DNA of 15,297 bases from Nitrospira sp. (GCA_025363325.1 JANYEF010000485.1:1-15297), one strand, 5' to 3'. Shown: positions 7,011-13,713, counted from the first letter of the stretch. Translations and numbers: made by a program. Notes: generated by a model not told the origin, from the sequence alone.

Positions 7011-8381
7011 CTAAGGCTTCGCGGGTGTTGACTGTGCCACAGCAGCTCGGGCACGGGCATGGTTTCCCCCGAGTTCGAGATAGCGCGTGAACACCTCAAC
7101 CGATTTCGCCTGATCCTTCATCTCGTCGGCGTAGAGGATACCAAGCGAGAAATAGACATCCACATAGTTGGGATTGACCACCAGCGCCTCCCGCATGGCA
7201 CGCTCCGCCTCTGCATACTGCCCGCGCTTTTCGTAAATCAACCCGAGCGTATACTGAGAATCTGGGTTCTTCGGCGCATACTGCATCGCCAGCTTCGCCG
7301 CCGACAATGCGTCGTCAAGGTTCGGCAGCACTTCTAGCAACACATAGCTCTTGAGCACATAGGCGTCGCCGAACGTGGGGTCGTATTCCAGTGCGTGATT
7401 CAGCCGCTCCAACGCTTCCTTAGACGATTTCCCGGTTTGGAGAAGCGCGTAGGCCTGTTCATACTGCATCTTTGCGGCCTGTCGTCGTTCGGCGGGAGAC
7501 TGGGGCTCTGCCCCCATGATAAAGGCAGCCTTTCGGCCCTCGATCAACACCGTATCCCCGTCCCCTTCAAGTTGCACAAAGACGGGATGCTGGACGCCCT
7601 TCGACCGTTCAAGAACTTGTTGCCTCACATAGTCTCCGACTTCCGAGGCCATGAGCCATCCGTTTTTATTACGATCCGCCATGCCACTCAGCCCGTTCAC
7701 CAGTACCTGCACGAAGAGACTCCTCCCATTCTCCTGACTCAAGGACTCACCCTTATCGCCCGCCGTCAACACTTGCACGGCTCGCCGCTCCGTATCGTCT
7801 TCCGGAGCCAATCGCCCTTCGAGGGACAGTGGCTGAGCCGTGCTCACCTCCCACCCGCGAACCGCGGCATTCAAGAAGAAGAGGGTATGTTTGGACGCGC
7901 TACGCCGACTGAACTCTTTCAGCTGTTCAAACGTTACCGATTTGGACACATTCCCCATCTGCGCATCCCAGGGAAGGAGATACCCCAGTTCCTTGCCGTC
8001 AAGATCCTGCGTGACACCCGCATGTCCGACGAAATAGAGCACGAGCCGATCATGTCGACCGACCTTGCGGGGCAAGAAATCCAAGAGCGTCTGCTGCAAA
8101 CGACGAAAACTCACATCCTTGTCGTAGAGTTCAACGACCTCGTCGAAGCCCAGTTGGCGGAACGCCTGGGCCACCGCTTTGGCATCCTCTATTGCGCCAG
8201 GAATTTTCGGGGCCAGGAGATAGTTCTCCACCCCGATGACAATAGCCCACGACTTGTAATACAACCCTTCCGGCTTCCCCAGTTGGGCAGAGGCCAATGG
8301 CGGACAGAGCATCGCTACCAGTGAGTATGCGAGAAGCGCGAGAAAGAAGGACCGCGGTTGTCGGTGCACGATCGGCAACAT
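7011..8381 (-). CDS. exported caspase-fold (peptidase C14-like) protein with TPR repeats, catalytic Cys replaced
   Basis: 456 aa from ATG 8381, a start that lies downstream of a good promoter. The signal peptide has core 11-25 and cleavage after ASA (32/33), so it acts in the periplasm or outside. Residues 42-255 follow the caspase/metacaspase fold: SWAIVIGVENYL, then GAIEDAKAVAQAFRQLGFDE, then VLYFVGHAG with H120 at the catalytic His. The usual D-[AS]-C-x-x-G site reads LFFLNAAVRGW, so A173 replaces the nucleophile Cys and N171 replaces Asp. The protein should not cleave peptides; it is a pseudocaspase. Residues about 305-450 form three to four TPRs (EALERLNHALEYDPT, PDSQYTLGLIYEKRGQYAEAERAM, YVDVYFSLGILYADE), a protein-binding scaffold. 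It is divergent from acs. Function unknown; a scaffold or sensor is inferred. Confidence 0.85.
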   Translation of the reverse strand: MLPIVHRQPRSFFLALLAYSLVAMLCPPLASAQLGKPEGLYYKSWAIVIGVENYLLAPKIPGAIEDAKAVAQAFRQLGFDEVVELYDKDVSFRRLQQTLLDFLPRKVGRHDRLVLYFVGHAGVTQDLDGKELGYLLPWDAQMGNVSKSVTFEQLKEFSRRSASKHTLFFLNAAVRGWEVSTAQPLSLEGRLAPEDDTERRAVQVLTAGDKGESLSQENGRSLFVQVLVNGLSGMADRNKNGWLMASEVGDYVRQQVLERSKGVQHPVFVQLEGDGDTVLIEGRKAAFIMGAEPQSPAERRQAAKMQYEQAYALLQTGKSSKEALERLNHALEYDPTFGDAYVLKSYVLLEVLPNLDDALSAAKLAMQYAPKNPDSQYTLGLIYEKRGQYAEAERAMREALVVNPNYVDVYFSLGILYADEMKDQAKSVEVFTRYLELGGNHARARAAVAQSTPAKP

Positions 8382-8420
8382 CAATTGGACCGGCCTCAGT
8401 GTGTGACGCGTGTTAAATTC

Positions 8421-8450
8421 ACCGTACTCTCGCCTCTGCGCGACTGTCAA
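8421..8450 (-). promoter_or_regulatory. promoter of the caspase-like gene
   Basis: On the minus strand a consensus TTGACA (8450-8445) is followed after 18 nt by TACGGT (8426-8421), a weak -10. The start would be near 8414, about 33 nt before ATG 8381. The longer open frame up to 8600 would begin upstream of this promoter and is rejected. Confidence 0.45.
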
Positions 8451-8468
8451 GAAACGGCAGACCGAGGT

Positions 8469-8500
8469 CGCGGCGCAGCCGCGGGGCCACGATGTGGTCC
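8469..8500. promoter_or_regulatory. two adjacent small dyads between divergent promoters
   Basis: CGCGGC-GCA-GCCGCG (8469-8474/8478-8483) is a perfect 6-bp dyad. It is followed at once by GGGCCAC-GAT-GTGGTCC (8484-8500), 7 bp with one G-T pair. They lie midway between the caspase-like and acs promoters. They could be operators, transcript hairpins or remnants of a repeat; nothing decides among these. Confidence 0.35.
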
Positions 8501-8531
8501 TGCATTCCCCCTCTCCCGTACCAAGGTATGG

Positions 8532-8561
8532 TTGAGTTCCCCCCCAGCCCTCCAGCATAAT
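8532..8561 (+). promoter_or_regulatory. sigma70-type promoter of acs
   Basis: TTGAGT (8532-8537) and CATAAT (8556-8561) are separated by an 18-nt C-rich spacer. The transcript would start near 8568 and give a leader of about 40 nt before ATG 8607, with AAGGAG (8591-8596) as the ribosome site. Confidence 0.55.
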
Positions 8562-8606
8562 GACGCGGTGTTGCTTCGCACCTCGACCTGAAGGAGTCAT
8601 CGCACC

Positions 8607-10496
8607 ATGTCAGAGAAAATCGATACCCTCCTCAAGGAAAGCCGCGTGTACCAGCCGACCGCTCAGACCAAAGCCGCGGCGTATATTCAAGACTACGAGA
8701 GCGCCTACAAGAAATCGATTGCCGACCCTGAAGGCTTCTGGGGCGACGTCGCCAAGGAACTTGAGTGGTTCTCCCCCTGGACTAAGGTCCTGGAATGGAA
8801 CTATCCATGGGCCAAGTGGTTCGTCGGCGCCACCTGCAACATTGCCTATAACTGTCTGGACCGTCACGTCAAAACCTGGCGCAAGAACAAGGCCGCCATC
8901 ATCTGGGTCGGCGAGAATGACCAGGAACGGGTCATCACCTACGGCGAGCTCTACCGACAGGTCAATCGTTGCGCGAATGCTCTCAAGAAACTTGGGGTCA
9001 CGAAGGGCGATCGAGTCATGATCTACCTTCCAAAAGTTCCCGAACAGATCGTCGCCATGCTTGCCTGCGCACGTATCGGTGTCATTCATAGTGTGGTGTA
9101 TTCCGGATTCAGCGCCCCGGCCCTCGCGAACCGCATTCAGGACGCTGAAGCCAAATTGGTCATTACGGCCGACGTCGGGTTTGACAGGGGGAAGGTCCTC
9201 AACCTCAAGTCGGTGGTCGACCAAGCCGTCGCCAATTCCTCCACCGTCGAACGGGTCGTAGTCTTACGACGTCAGACCCCGGGGGTAACTCTATCCGCTC
9301 CAAAGGAAATCGATTGGCACGACTGGCTGAAAGGCGAGAAAGCGGTCTGTGAAGCCGAGCATCTGGATGCAGAACATCCGCTCTACATCCTCTATACCTC
9401 CGGCACCACCGGAAAGCCGAAGGGCGTGGTCCATGTCCACGGCGGCTACATGGTCGGGACCTACATCACCACGAAATACGTCTTCGACCTCAAAGAAGAC
9501 GATGTGTACTTCTGTGTCGCCGACCCGGGCTGGGTCACCGGCCACAGTTATATTGTGTATGGCCCCCTCCTCAACGGCGCCACGATCCTCACCGCTGAAG
9601 GCAAGCCGGACTATCCAAACCCTGGCCGCTGGTGGGATTTAATCGAACGCTACGGCGTCTCGATTTTCTATACGACCCCCACCGCCATTCGTCTGCTCAT
9701 GCGCTATGGAGAAGACTGGCCCAAGAAATATGATCTCTCTACCCTCCGCATCCTGGGCAGCGTGGGCGAACCGATCAATCCGGAAGCCTGGGAATGGTTC
9801 CATCGCGCGACGGGTGGGGACAAACCGATCATGGACACCTGGTGGCAGACCGAAACAGGGTCCATCCTGATTACCCCCCTGCCGACAGTCCCCCTGAAGC
9901 CAGGCTCCGCCACGAGGCCCTTCCTCGGCATCGAAGCCGATGTCGTAGACCGCGAAGGCAACAGCCTCCCCGCCAACGCCGGCGGCTTTGCCGTCATCAA
10001 AAAACCCTGGCCTTCGATGATGCGGACTATCTACAAAGATCCGGAGCGCTACAAGTCCTATTGGAACCAGATTCCAAACTGCTACACCGCCGGCGATATC
10101 TGCCACAAAGATGAAGATGGCTACATGTGGTTCATGGGCCGTGCCGATGACGTGATCAAAGTGGCCGGCAACCGGCTCGGCACCGCCGAAGTGGAAAGCG
10201 CGCTGGTCAGCCACCACGCCGTGGCGGAAGCTGCGGTGATCGGCAAACCACACAAGCTCGTCGGCGAATCCATCAAGGCCTTTATCATATTGAAACAAGG
10301 GGAAGTGGATAGCCCGGCACTGATCCAGTCGATCAAGGATCAGGTGTTGAAGGAGTTGGGCAAAATCGCCGTGCCGTCCGAAATCGACATCGTGTCCTCA
10401 CTCCCCAAAACCCGGTCCGGTAAAATCATGCGGCGGGTGCTCAAAGCGAAAGAACTCGGACAAGACCTTGGCGATATCTCGACGATCGAAGATTGA
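8607..10496 (+). CDS. acs: acetyl-CoA synthetase (AMP-forming)
   Basis: 629 aa, close to the usual length of Acs. It activates acetate with ATP and CoA to acetyl-CoA in the cytoplasm. Visible motifs in order: A3 P-loop TSGTTGKPKG (264-273); acyl-pocket motif VADPGWVTGHSY (304-315); GSVGEPINPEAW (384-395); A5 DTWWQTETG (410-418) with the Trp that limits the pocket to acetate; YTAGD (493-497); A8 hinge GRADDVIKVAGNRLGTAEVE; A10 PKTRSGKIMRR with K606, the lysine acetylated in the Pat/CobB control of Acs. The hinge reads VAGNRLG where enterobacterial Acs has SGHRLG, so it belongs to a different subclade; propionate use cannot be excluded. ATG 8607 has AAGGAG 10 nt upstream. It is followed by an exported IPT-domain gene on the same strand. 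Confidence 0.95.
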   Translation: MSEKIDTLLKESRVYQPTAQTKAAAYIQDYESAYKKSIADPEGFWGDVAKELEWFSPWTKVLEWNYPWAKWFVGATCNIAYNCLDRHVKTWRKNKAAIIWVGENDQERVITYGELYRQVNRCANALKKLGVTKGDRVMIYLPKVPEQIVAMLACARIGVIHSVVYSGFSAPALANRIQDAEAKLVITADVGFDRGKVLNLKSVVDQAVANSSTVERVVVLRRQTPGVTLSAPKEIDWHDWLKGEKAVCEAEHLDAEHPLYILYTSGTTGKPKGVVHVHGGYMVGTYITTKYVFDLKEDDVYFCVADPGWVTGHSYIVYGPLLNGATILTAEGKPDYPNPGRWWDLIERYGVSIFYTTPTAIRLLMRYGEDWPKKYDLSTLRILGSVGEPINPEAWEWFHRATGGDKPIMDTWWQTETGSILITPLPTVPLKPGSATRPFLGIEADVVDREGNSLPANAGGFAVIKKPWPSMMRTIYKDPERYKSYWNQIPNCYTAGDICHKDEDGYMWFMGRADDVIKVAGNRLGTAEVESALVSHHAVAEAAVIGKPHKLVGESIKAFIILKQGEVDSPALIQSIKDQVLKELGKIAVPSEIDIVSSLPKTRSGKIMRRVLKAKELGQDLGDISTIED

Positions 10497-10564
10497 TTCA
10501 ACCGACTTCACGACCGGTAATCAATAAGACGTCTGTGCGCTCTACAAAGAGACGGAGGCGGGTC

Positions 10565-11038
10565 ATGTATACAGCAATAGGTTCTAGAGTCACGGTCGCA
10601 ATCGGAGTACTGGCAATCTGCCTGGCAGCGATCAGCCCGGACGGTACCTGGGCCGCTGAACCGGTCAAACAGGCAAAGAAGGCAAAAAAGCCGGCCCAGG
10701 TACGTACAAGCGCGCTCGCCCCAAACACGGCCGTTCCGAAATTCGCCTCGGCGGAAACTGCGGGAAAAGCCGAATCCTGTTTCGGTGAGGCACCGACGCT
10801 CGACTGGCTCACGCCCGACGAAGGAAAAGCCGGAGACAAAGTCACCATCACCGGAACCAACTTCGGCGAGGCGACCTGTTTACGGGGCGTCTCCTTCGGC
10901 CCGGGTCATCCGGCCCAGTTTCAACAGACCAACAACAGCATCACAACGATCGTACCAAGCAACGGAAAGAAGGGCCTCGTCCTCCTCACCGTCACCACCG
11001 CCTCGGGAGAAAACTCGAAACCGTTCCTCGTGAAATAG
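10565..11038 (+). CDS. exported IPT/TIG-domain protein
   Basis: 157 aa from ATG 10565, preceded by GGAGG 7 nt upstream. A signal peptide (R8, core 9-24) ends near GTWAAEP, so cleavage is after A30 or A31. A Lys/Ala/Pro-rich linker (31-48) follows. Residues 77-157 form one Ig-like IPT/TIG domain: PTLDWLTPDEGKAGDKVTI, ITGTNFG, VSFG, then GLVLLTVTTASGENSKPF. C72 and C105 could form a disulfide. Such domains bind partners or sugars at the cell surface; no enzyme activity is expected. It lies 68 nt after acs and may be cotranscribed, though a functional link is not evident. The structured element at 11045-11341 begins 7 nt after its stop. Confidence 0.8.
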   Translation: MYTAIGSRVTVAIGVLAICLAAISPDGTWAAEPVKQAKKAKKPAQVRTSALAPNTAVPKFASAETAGKAESCFGEAPTLDWLTPDEGKAGDKVTITGTNFGEATCLRGVSFGPGHPAQFQQTNNSITTIVPSNGKKGLVLLTVTTASGENSKPFLVK

Positions 11039-11044
11039 AAATGG

Positions 11045-11341
11045 GAGGGCGGACTAGATGGTCTCCTATGCTCGTGCAACGCGCGGTCTCAGAAGGATGG
11101 GAAGGGAGCGATCAGGTGCCCTTCTTGCTCGCAGAGCCCCCACGATAAAACTGTGGTCGCTCGATGCGCGCAGTGAAGGGCAGCCTCGACCACTCCCTTT
11201 AGTAGATGTTTGGAGAGAGGGGGGAATTCGGCTCGACGGCCGCAATCAAAAGCTCCTCACCCCCTTGCTTGGCTGAGCATTGAACTGGAATAAAGAGTAC
11301 GAATGGACACGCGCAGTGGGAGACCATGCTAGCCCGCCCTC
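11045..11341 (+). ncRNA. large structured non-coding element (candidate RNA or MITE)
   Basis: The 297 bases between the IPT gene and the next small gene hold nested complementarity. P1: 11045-11076 with 11308-11341, about 28 pairs of 34 (GAGGGCGG, CTAG and ATGGTCTCC blocks). P2: CTCAG 11088-11092 with CTGAG 11273-11277. Hairpin A: AAGGGAG 11102-11108/CTCCCTT 11193-11199; AGG/CCT; TGCCCTTC 11117-11124/GAAGGGCA 11175-11182; GAG/CTC; CCAC 11140-11143/GTGG 11153-11156. Hairpin B: AGGGGG 11218-11223/CCCCCT 11260-11265 around CGGC/GCCG. An open frame at 11058-11276 looks random. I do not see tmRNA, RNase P, 6S or SRP motifs. A terminal-inverted-repeat element is the alternative reading; no target duplication is evident. 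The strand is assumed from the flanking genes. Confidence 0.5.
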
Positions 11342-11377
11342 AGGGGAGACGGTAGAAGAATGTGGAGGAAATACCTG

Positions 11378-11404
11378 ATGGGACTCGTCGGACATGAAGC
11401 GTAA
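11378..11404 (+). CDS. possible 8-codon leader peptide
   Basis: GGAGG (11364-11368) lies 9 nt before ATG 11378, and the frame encodes MGLVGHEA then TAA. The start of the following membrane-protein gene (11394) lies inside this mini-ORF in another frame and has no ribosome site of its own, so ribosomes ending here could restart there. This is position-based only. Confidence 0.2.
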   Translation: MGLVGHEA

Positions 11405-11609
11405 GCCAGGCGAACCGATCTATCTCAATCGTCACATGCTGGGCCTCGCCCTGGTCTTGGTCGCTCCCATTCTGCTACCCCTCCTGTACCACCGCTACGT
11501 CGGACCGCTGAGCTTTTCCACCCGACTTGTCGCAAGCTTGCTGATCGCTCTGATCGGAAGCATCGCGCTCTATTTCACCTACCGGGCATCGGCTCAAAAT
11601 GAACCGTAA
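11394..11609 (+). CDS. 71-aa two-helix membrane protein
   Basis: A small protein with a basic N-terminus (MKRKPGEPIYLNRH), TM1 at about 15-32 (MLGLALVLVAPILLPLLY) and TM2 at about 44-63 (RLVASLLIALIGSIALYFTY), and a short polar tail. The positive-inside rule puts both termini in the cytoplasm. ATG 11394 is the only start in this frame after a stop at 11376-11378, and it lacks a Shine-Dalgarno; coupling to an 8-codon ORF that overlaps it may supply ribosomes. No family is recognised. It follows the structured element, which could act as its leader. Confidence 0.55.
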   Translation: MKRKPGEPIYLNRHMLGLALVLVAPILLPLLYHRYVGPLSFSTRLVASLLIALIGSIALYFTYRASAQNEP

Positions 11610-11622
11610 ATCGTATCGCGCA

Positions 11623-11679
11623 GGGCAATGGTCGATTGATCCATTGCCCCATTGAATCATATGGTCCGATGAATCAATG
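11623..11679. other. two tandem hairpins between convergent genes
   Basis: GGGCAATGG (11623-11631) pairs perfectly with CCATTGCCC (11641-11649). Immediately after, CATTGA (11650-11655) pairs with TCAATG (11674-11679), with TCAT/ATGA inside after one mismatch. Neither is followed by a clear T run, so they resemble 3'-end stabilising or factor-assisted terminator structures for the two convergent genes, not classical intrinsic terminators. Confidence 0.55.
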
Positions 11680-11711
11680 AAACAATCCATGCATCGACTG
11701 ATTTTTCGCGT

Positions 11712-12227
11712 CTAACGCCCCTTCTGCTCCGGCCTCTGATGTATCCAGGTGAGAGGAGTAGTCGCGTCGGCAAGGTAGGCCTGCCCGAATCCAAGAATCA
11801 AGTGTGCGTCCTGTAGCCGCAGTTCCCAGAGCGAGAAATCCGCAAAGCCAAACATCATGGCCGATTGGGGGAAGCGAGCCACATACCGATTCTTCACTTC
11901 AGCATAGTCCGGTGCACCAGCATTCAGCAGCACCGCCTCACCCTGAAGATTCATCCGCCGTAGGGCCAAGGGATTCTTCCCCGGCCGATCTGGCTCCGAG
12001 ACAAACAGCCCCATGCGAGGGTCGTGCAACAGATGTTCGGTGTGCAACGCCAAACGGCTCACATGAATGTAGGCGCGCGTCCAACGTTCGCCAAAGACAT
12101 AAGGCACATGCGACCCAAACGGCCGCCCGTTTCTGAGCGTCAGCAGAACTCCCGTACGGACCTCCTCGGCCAGATTGGCCCAAGCAGCCTGAACCTCCTC
12201 ATTCGACAGCGCCCCAGACATCGCCAT
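11712..12227 (-). CDS. pyridoxamine-phosphate-oxidase-like split-barrel protein (HugZ-like)
   Basis: 171 aa. ATG 12227 has GGAGGGAGGG upstream at 7 nt. Residues 15-100 follow the FMN-binding split-barrel pattern (EEVRTGVLLTLRNGRPFGSH, then YIHVSRLALHTEHLLHDPRM, then LFVSEP). The C-terminal part (VKNRYVARFPQSAMMFGFAD, FSLWELRLQDAHLILGFGQA) resembles the heme-degrading HugZ family and related flavin proteins of unknown substrate. HugZ has an additional C-terminal heme-binding tail that is not obvious here, so heme oxygenase activity is unproven; a flavin reductase or oxidase role is equally possible. It probably acts in the cytoplasm. The gene stands alone, convergent with the small membrane protein and divergent from a lipoprotein gene. 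Confidence 0.75.
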   Translation of the reverse strand: MAMSGALSNEEVQAAWANLAEEVRTGVLLTLRNGRPFGSHVPYVFGERWTRAYIHVSRLALHTEHLLHDPRMGLFVSEPDRPGKNPLALRRMNLQGEAVLLNAGAPDYAEVKNRYVARFPQSAMMFGFADFSLWELRLQDAHLILGFGQAYLADATTPLTWIHQRPEQKGR

Positions 12228-12281
12228 AGAGACACCCTCCCTCCGTCTAACTGATCATAGTGGTCCGAGACAGCCACGTGT

Positions 12282-12385
12282 GTGGTCGATCTGGTTCATC
12301 TGGTTGATCTGGTTGATCTGGTTTGTTTTGTTTCTCTGGTTAGTTTCGTTCAACCAAAAAACCAGACAGACCAGACAAACCAACG
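12282..12385. repeat. TGGTYTGT-type hairpin repeat, copy B
   Basis: The left side has units TGGTTCATC, TGGTTGATC, TGGTTGATC and TGGTTTGTT. The right side has their complements (AACCAGACAGACCAGACAAACCAA). The 21 bases 12335-12355 are the exact reverse complement of 6958-6978 in copy A. It lies between two divergent genes, 55 nt upstream of the split-barrel gene start and 174 nt upstream of the lipoprotein gene. It creates a Trp/Ile-rich open frame that is not a gene. Confidence 0.8.
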
Positions 12386-12405
12386 AACGATCTTCTTGCG
12401 CGGAA

Positions 12406-12429
12406 GGATCTTTCCAGCGGCCTGCTCAA
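12406..12429 (-). repeat. degenerate end of the GCAGGATGCTGAAAAAG repeat
   Basis: Read on the minus strand, AGCAGG..GCTG.AAA resembles the left end of the element at 14593-14613 at about 15 of 21 positions. It is weak on its own, but it lies 21 nt from hairpin repeat B, as a similar fragment lies next to copy A. Confidence 0.3.
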
Positions 12430-12457
12430 CGTGCGCCGTCACGGACAAGTAAGAAGG

Positions 12458-12480
12458 TACTCCTCCATTTTTGGGGAGTA
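12458..12480 (+). other. hairpin upstream of the small lipoprotein gene
   Basis: TACTCC (12458-12463) pairs with GGAGTA (12475-12480), with CC/GG extending the stem past one bulged T and an ATTTTT loop. It lies 79 nt before ATG 12559, in the likely leader. No other signal is clear in 12228-12558 besides this and the two repeats above. Confidence 0.35.
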
Positions 12481-12558
12481 GCAACAACAATCTCAACGGT
12501 GTATCCTGCATTGAGTATTTTTTACGGGCCCAGTAACTCTCTGTTCCGAAGGCGCCGG

Positions 12559-12921
12559 ATGAAACCTGCCATAATCTTAGCAAAATACTTGGGACCTCCG
12601 CTCATGATCTCGCTGCTCGTGAGCGTTGGTTGTGCAACCCCACCGAAGCAACAGCCGACAACCGTAGGACTGCATTGCAACATCGCGTGGGATAAAAGCA
12701 AAGACCCGAAGGTCACCGTATATCAACTCACGGTGATCGACCAGAGCAAGCAGCCAAAGAAAACAATGCGTTTCATTCCCGCAGATACCACGAAGGTATC
12801 CTGCAAGGACGCGGGCGCCGGCCATGAAGGACTCTGGGAAGTGACCGTGCAATCCTGTTACAACAAAACAAGGTGTAGCCTCCCCACCGAAGTCGTACGC
12901 ATGCACATCACCGCCAAGTAA
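12559..12921 (+). CDS. small Cys-rich lipoprotein
   Basis: 120 aa from ATG 12559, preceded by GAAGG 6 nt upstream. The open frame extends upstream to 12280, but that part is translated repeat and has no signal-peptide logic. The signal peptide (K2, K9, core 11-24) ends SVGC with C25 as likely lipidated Cys; Ser at -3 is less usual than Leu. The mature part is a likely beta-sandwich (HCNIAWDKSKDPKVTVYQLTV, MRFIPADTTKVSCKD, WEVTVQSCYNKTRC) with C40, C82, C100 and C106, enough for two disulfides. No family is recognised. It stands alone; a hairpin follows the stop. Confidence 0.7.
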   Translation: MKPAIILAKYLGPPLMISLLVSVGCATPPKQQPTTVGLHCNIAWDKSKDPKVTVYQLTVIDQSKQPKKTMRFIPADTTKVSCKDAGAGHEGLWEVTVQSCYNKTRCSLPTEVVRMHITAK

Positions 12922-12928
12922 GGAGCTG

Positions 12929-12945
12929 GCGCCGACATCCGGCGC
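12929..12945 (+). terminator. hairpin after the small lipoprotein gene
   Basis: GCGCCG (12929-12934) pairs with CGGCGC (12940-12945) around ACATC, 7 nt after the stop. A T-rich but interrupted stretch (GGATCTGGTTTGTTTGG), the start of repeat C, follows. It is a plausible but imperfect intrinsic terminator. Confidence 0.45.
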
Positions 12946-12949
12946 TGGA

Positions 12950-13099
12950 TCTGGTTTGTTTGGTTTGCCGGGTTTGTCTGGTTCGAACAACGAAAAAAAT
13001 AACACAAACCCACAAACCAGAAAAACTGGCCCTATCTAGCCAGTCCCACTCGTCTCGCCCTCTGCCCCTCCAACCAGATAAACTAAACAAACTGGCCCG
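12950..13099. repeat. TGGTTTGT-type hairpin repeat, copy C
   Basis: CTGGTTTGTTTGGTTTGCCG and GGGTTTGTCTGG on the left face AACACAAACCCACAAACCAG (13001-13020) on the right, around GTTCGAACAACG. A second, looser set of complementary units (CAACCAGATAAACTAAACAA then ACTGGCC) continues to 13099. The stretch 12922-13455 has no gene; it holds this repeat, short direct repeats and a palindrome-bounded segment. Confidence 0.7.
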
Positions 13100-13114
13100 G
13101 TCTCGTACGCATCT

Positions 13115-13137
13115 CTCGTATCTGGTCCCTCGTATCT
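13115..13137. repeat. short direct repeat CTCGTATCT
   Basis: CTCGTATCT occurs at 13115-13123 and 13129-13137, spaced 14 nt, with a related CTCGTACGCATCT just before (13102 onward). It directly abuts repeat C and may be its decayed edge. Confidence 0.4.
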
Positions 13138-13257
13138 CGTCGAGCCAGCTAAAGGGGCGGGAGCTGCACACTGAAGCAAGCGCGCTCCCTGCAAATAACC
13201 GCGCTCCCATGAAGTCGTCACGAGCATCCACAAACCGGGCCGGCGGCTAGCCCTGAC

Positions 13258-13448
13258 TATTCATGAATACTTACTGCGTCGTCCGACCCGTCGGCCGGAG
13301 CCTTTGGGCGGCCTGCCGATCGTTTCGCCCAGTGGGGATTTTCTCGTTCGGTCGCCTCGACGGACTGCACATACGCATCCGGCGGCCTTACTTACACCCC
13401 CCCCGGAGGGCTTCGGTCTCGAACGCCTCGCAATGGCATTCATGAATA
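13258..13448. repeat. 191-bp segment bounded by ATTCATGAAT palindromes
   Basis: The 10-bp palindrome ATTCATGAAT occurs at 13259-13268 (extended to TATTCATGAATA, 12 bp) and at 13438-13447. Inside the ends, a loose inverted similarity continues (TGCGTCG-TCCGA-CCCG against TGCGAGGCGTTCGAGACCG). Two overlapping open frames on opposite strands (about 13261-13445) both start within these palindromes, so they are not convincing genes. It could be a small non-autonomous element; its right end is 8 nt from the stop of the coiled-coil gene. Confidence 0.45.
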
Positions 13449-13455
13449 ATGCTGG

Positions 13456-13713
13456 CTACGCCTCCTGCATACGCACAAACTGGCGCGCGTCGATCAGGTC
13501 ATTTCTGGTGCAGAACTGCTTCTCAAGCAACAGATGCTCCAGCGCCGCAATCCGTGCCGCCATCTCCGGGAGCACAATATCAACTTGCTCTCGCAGGTCC
13601 TGCAGCCGGCGGCTCAGACCCAAGTCTTCTCGCTTCGTAGCGGGTTTCTTATTCGCCCGACCAGCCGCTCGATCTTGCACCTGCTTCCGTGGAACGATCC
13701 TCTTAATTGACAT
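13456..13713 (-). CDS. 85-aa basic coiled-coil protein
   Basis: ATG 13713 is chosen because GGAGG lies 5 nt upstream; a TTG four codons earlier falls inside that site. The N-terminus is strongly basic (MSIKRIVPRKQVQDRAAGRANKKPATKRED) and may bind nucleic acid. Residues about 33-66 show leucine/isoleucine heptads (LSRRLQDLREQVDIVLPEM, AARIAALEHLLLE) typical of a coiled coil. The tail is FCTRNDLIDARQFVRMQEA. No known family is recognised. It is 128 nt downstream of the transporter gene and could be expressed with it or alone. Confidence 0.6.
   Translation of the reverse strand: MSIKRIVPRKQVQDRAAGRANKKPATKREDLGLSRRLQDLREQVDIVLPEMAARIAALEHLLLEKQFCTRNDLIDARQFVRMQEA

Noticed and set aside
7395..8324. 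309-codon plus-strand open frame
   Set aside because: It is antisense to the caspase/TPR gene, which has clear domains and a signal peptide; the shadow frame shows no motif.
8382..8600. 73-codon N-terminal extension of the caspase-like protein
   Set aside because: It would begin upstream of the likely promoter and precede a normal signal peptide; the start at 8381 fits better.
9639..10298. 219-codon minus-strand open frame
   Set aside because: It is antisense to acs in a high-GC gene; no family features and no ribosome site seen.
11058..11276. 72-codon open frame inside the structured element
   Set aside because: It runs through both halves of stems, has no good ribosome site and looks random in composition.
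11045..11341. tmRNA, RNase P RNA, 6S or SRP RNA
   Set aside because: None of the conserved blocks of these RNAs could be found in the sequence on either strand.
12280..12558. N-terminal extension of the small lipoprotein with a Trp/Ile-rich opening (MWSIWFIWLIWLIW)
   Set aside because: It is translated hairpin repeat B; the real signal peptide begins at 12559 with a ribosome site.
13261..13445. Two 60-codon frames on opposite strands
   Set aside because: Both start within the flanking palindromes and lack ribosome sites; they are by-products of the palindrome ATG.
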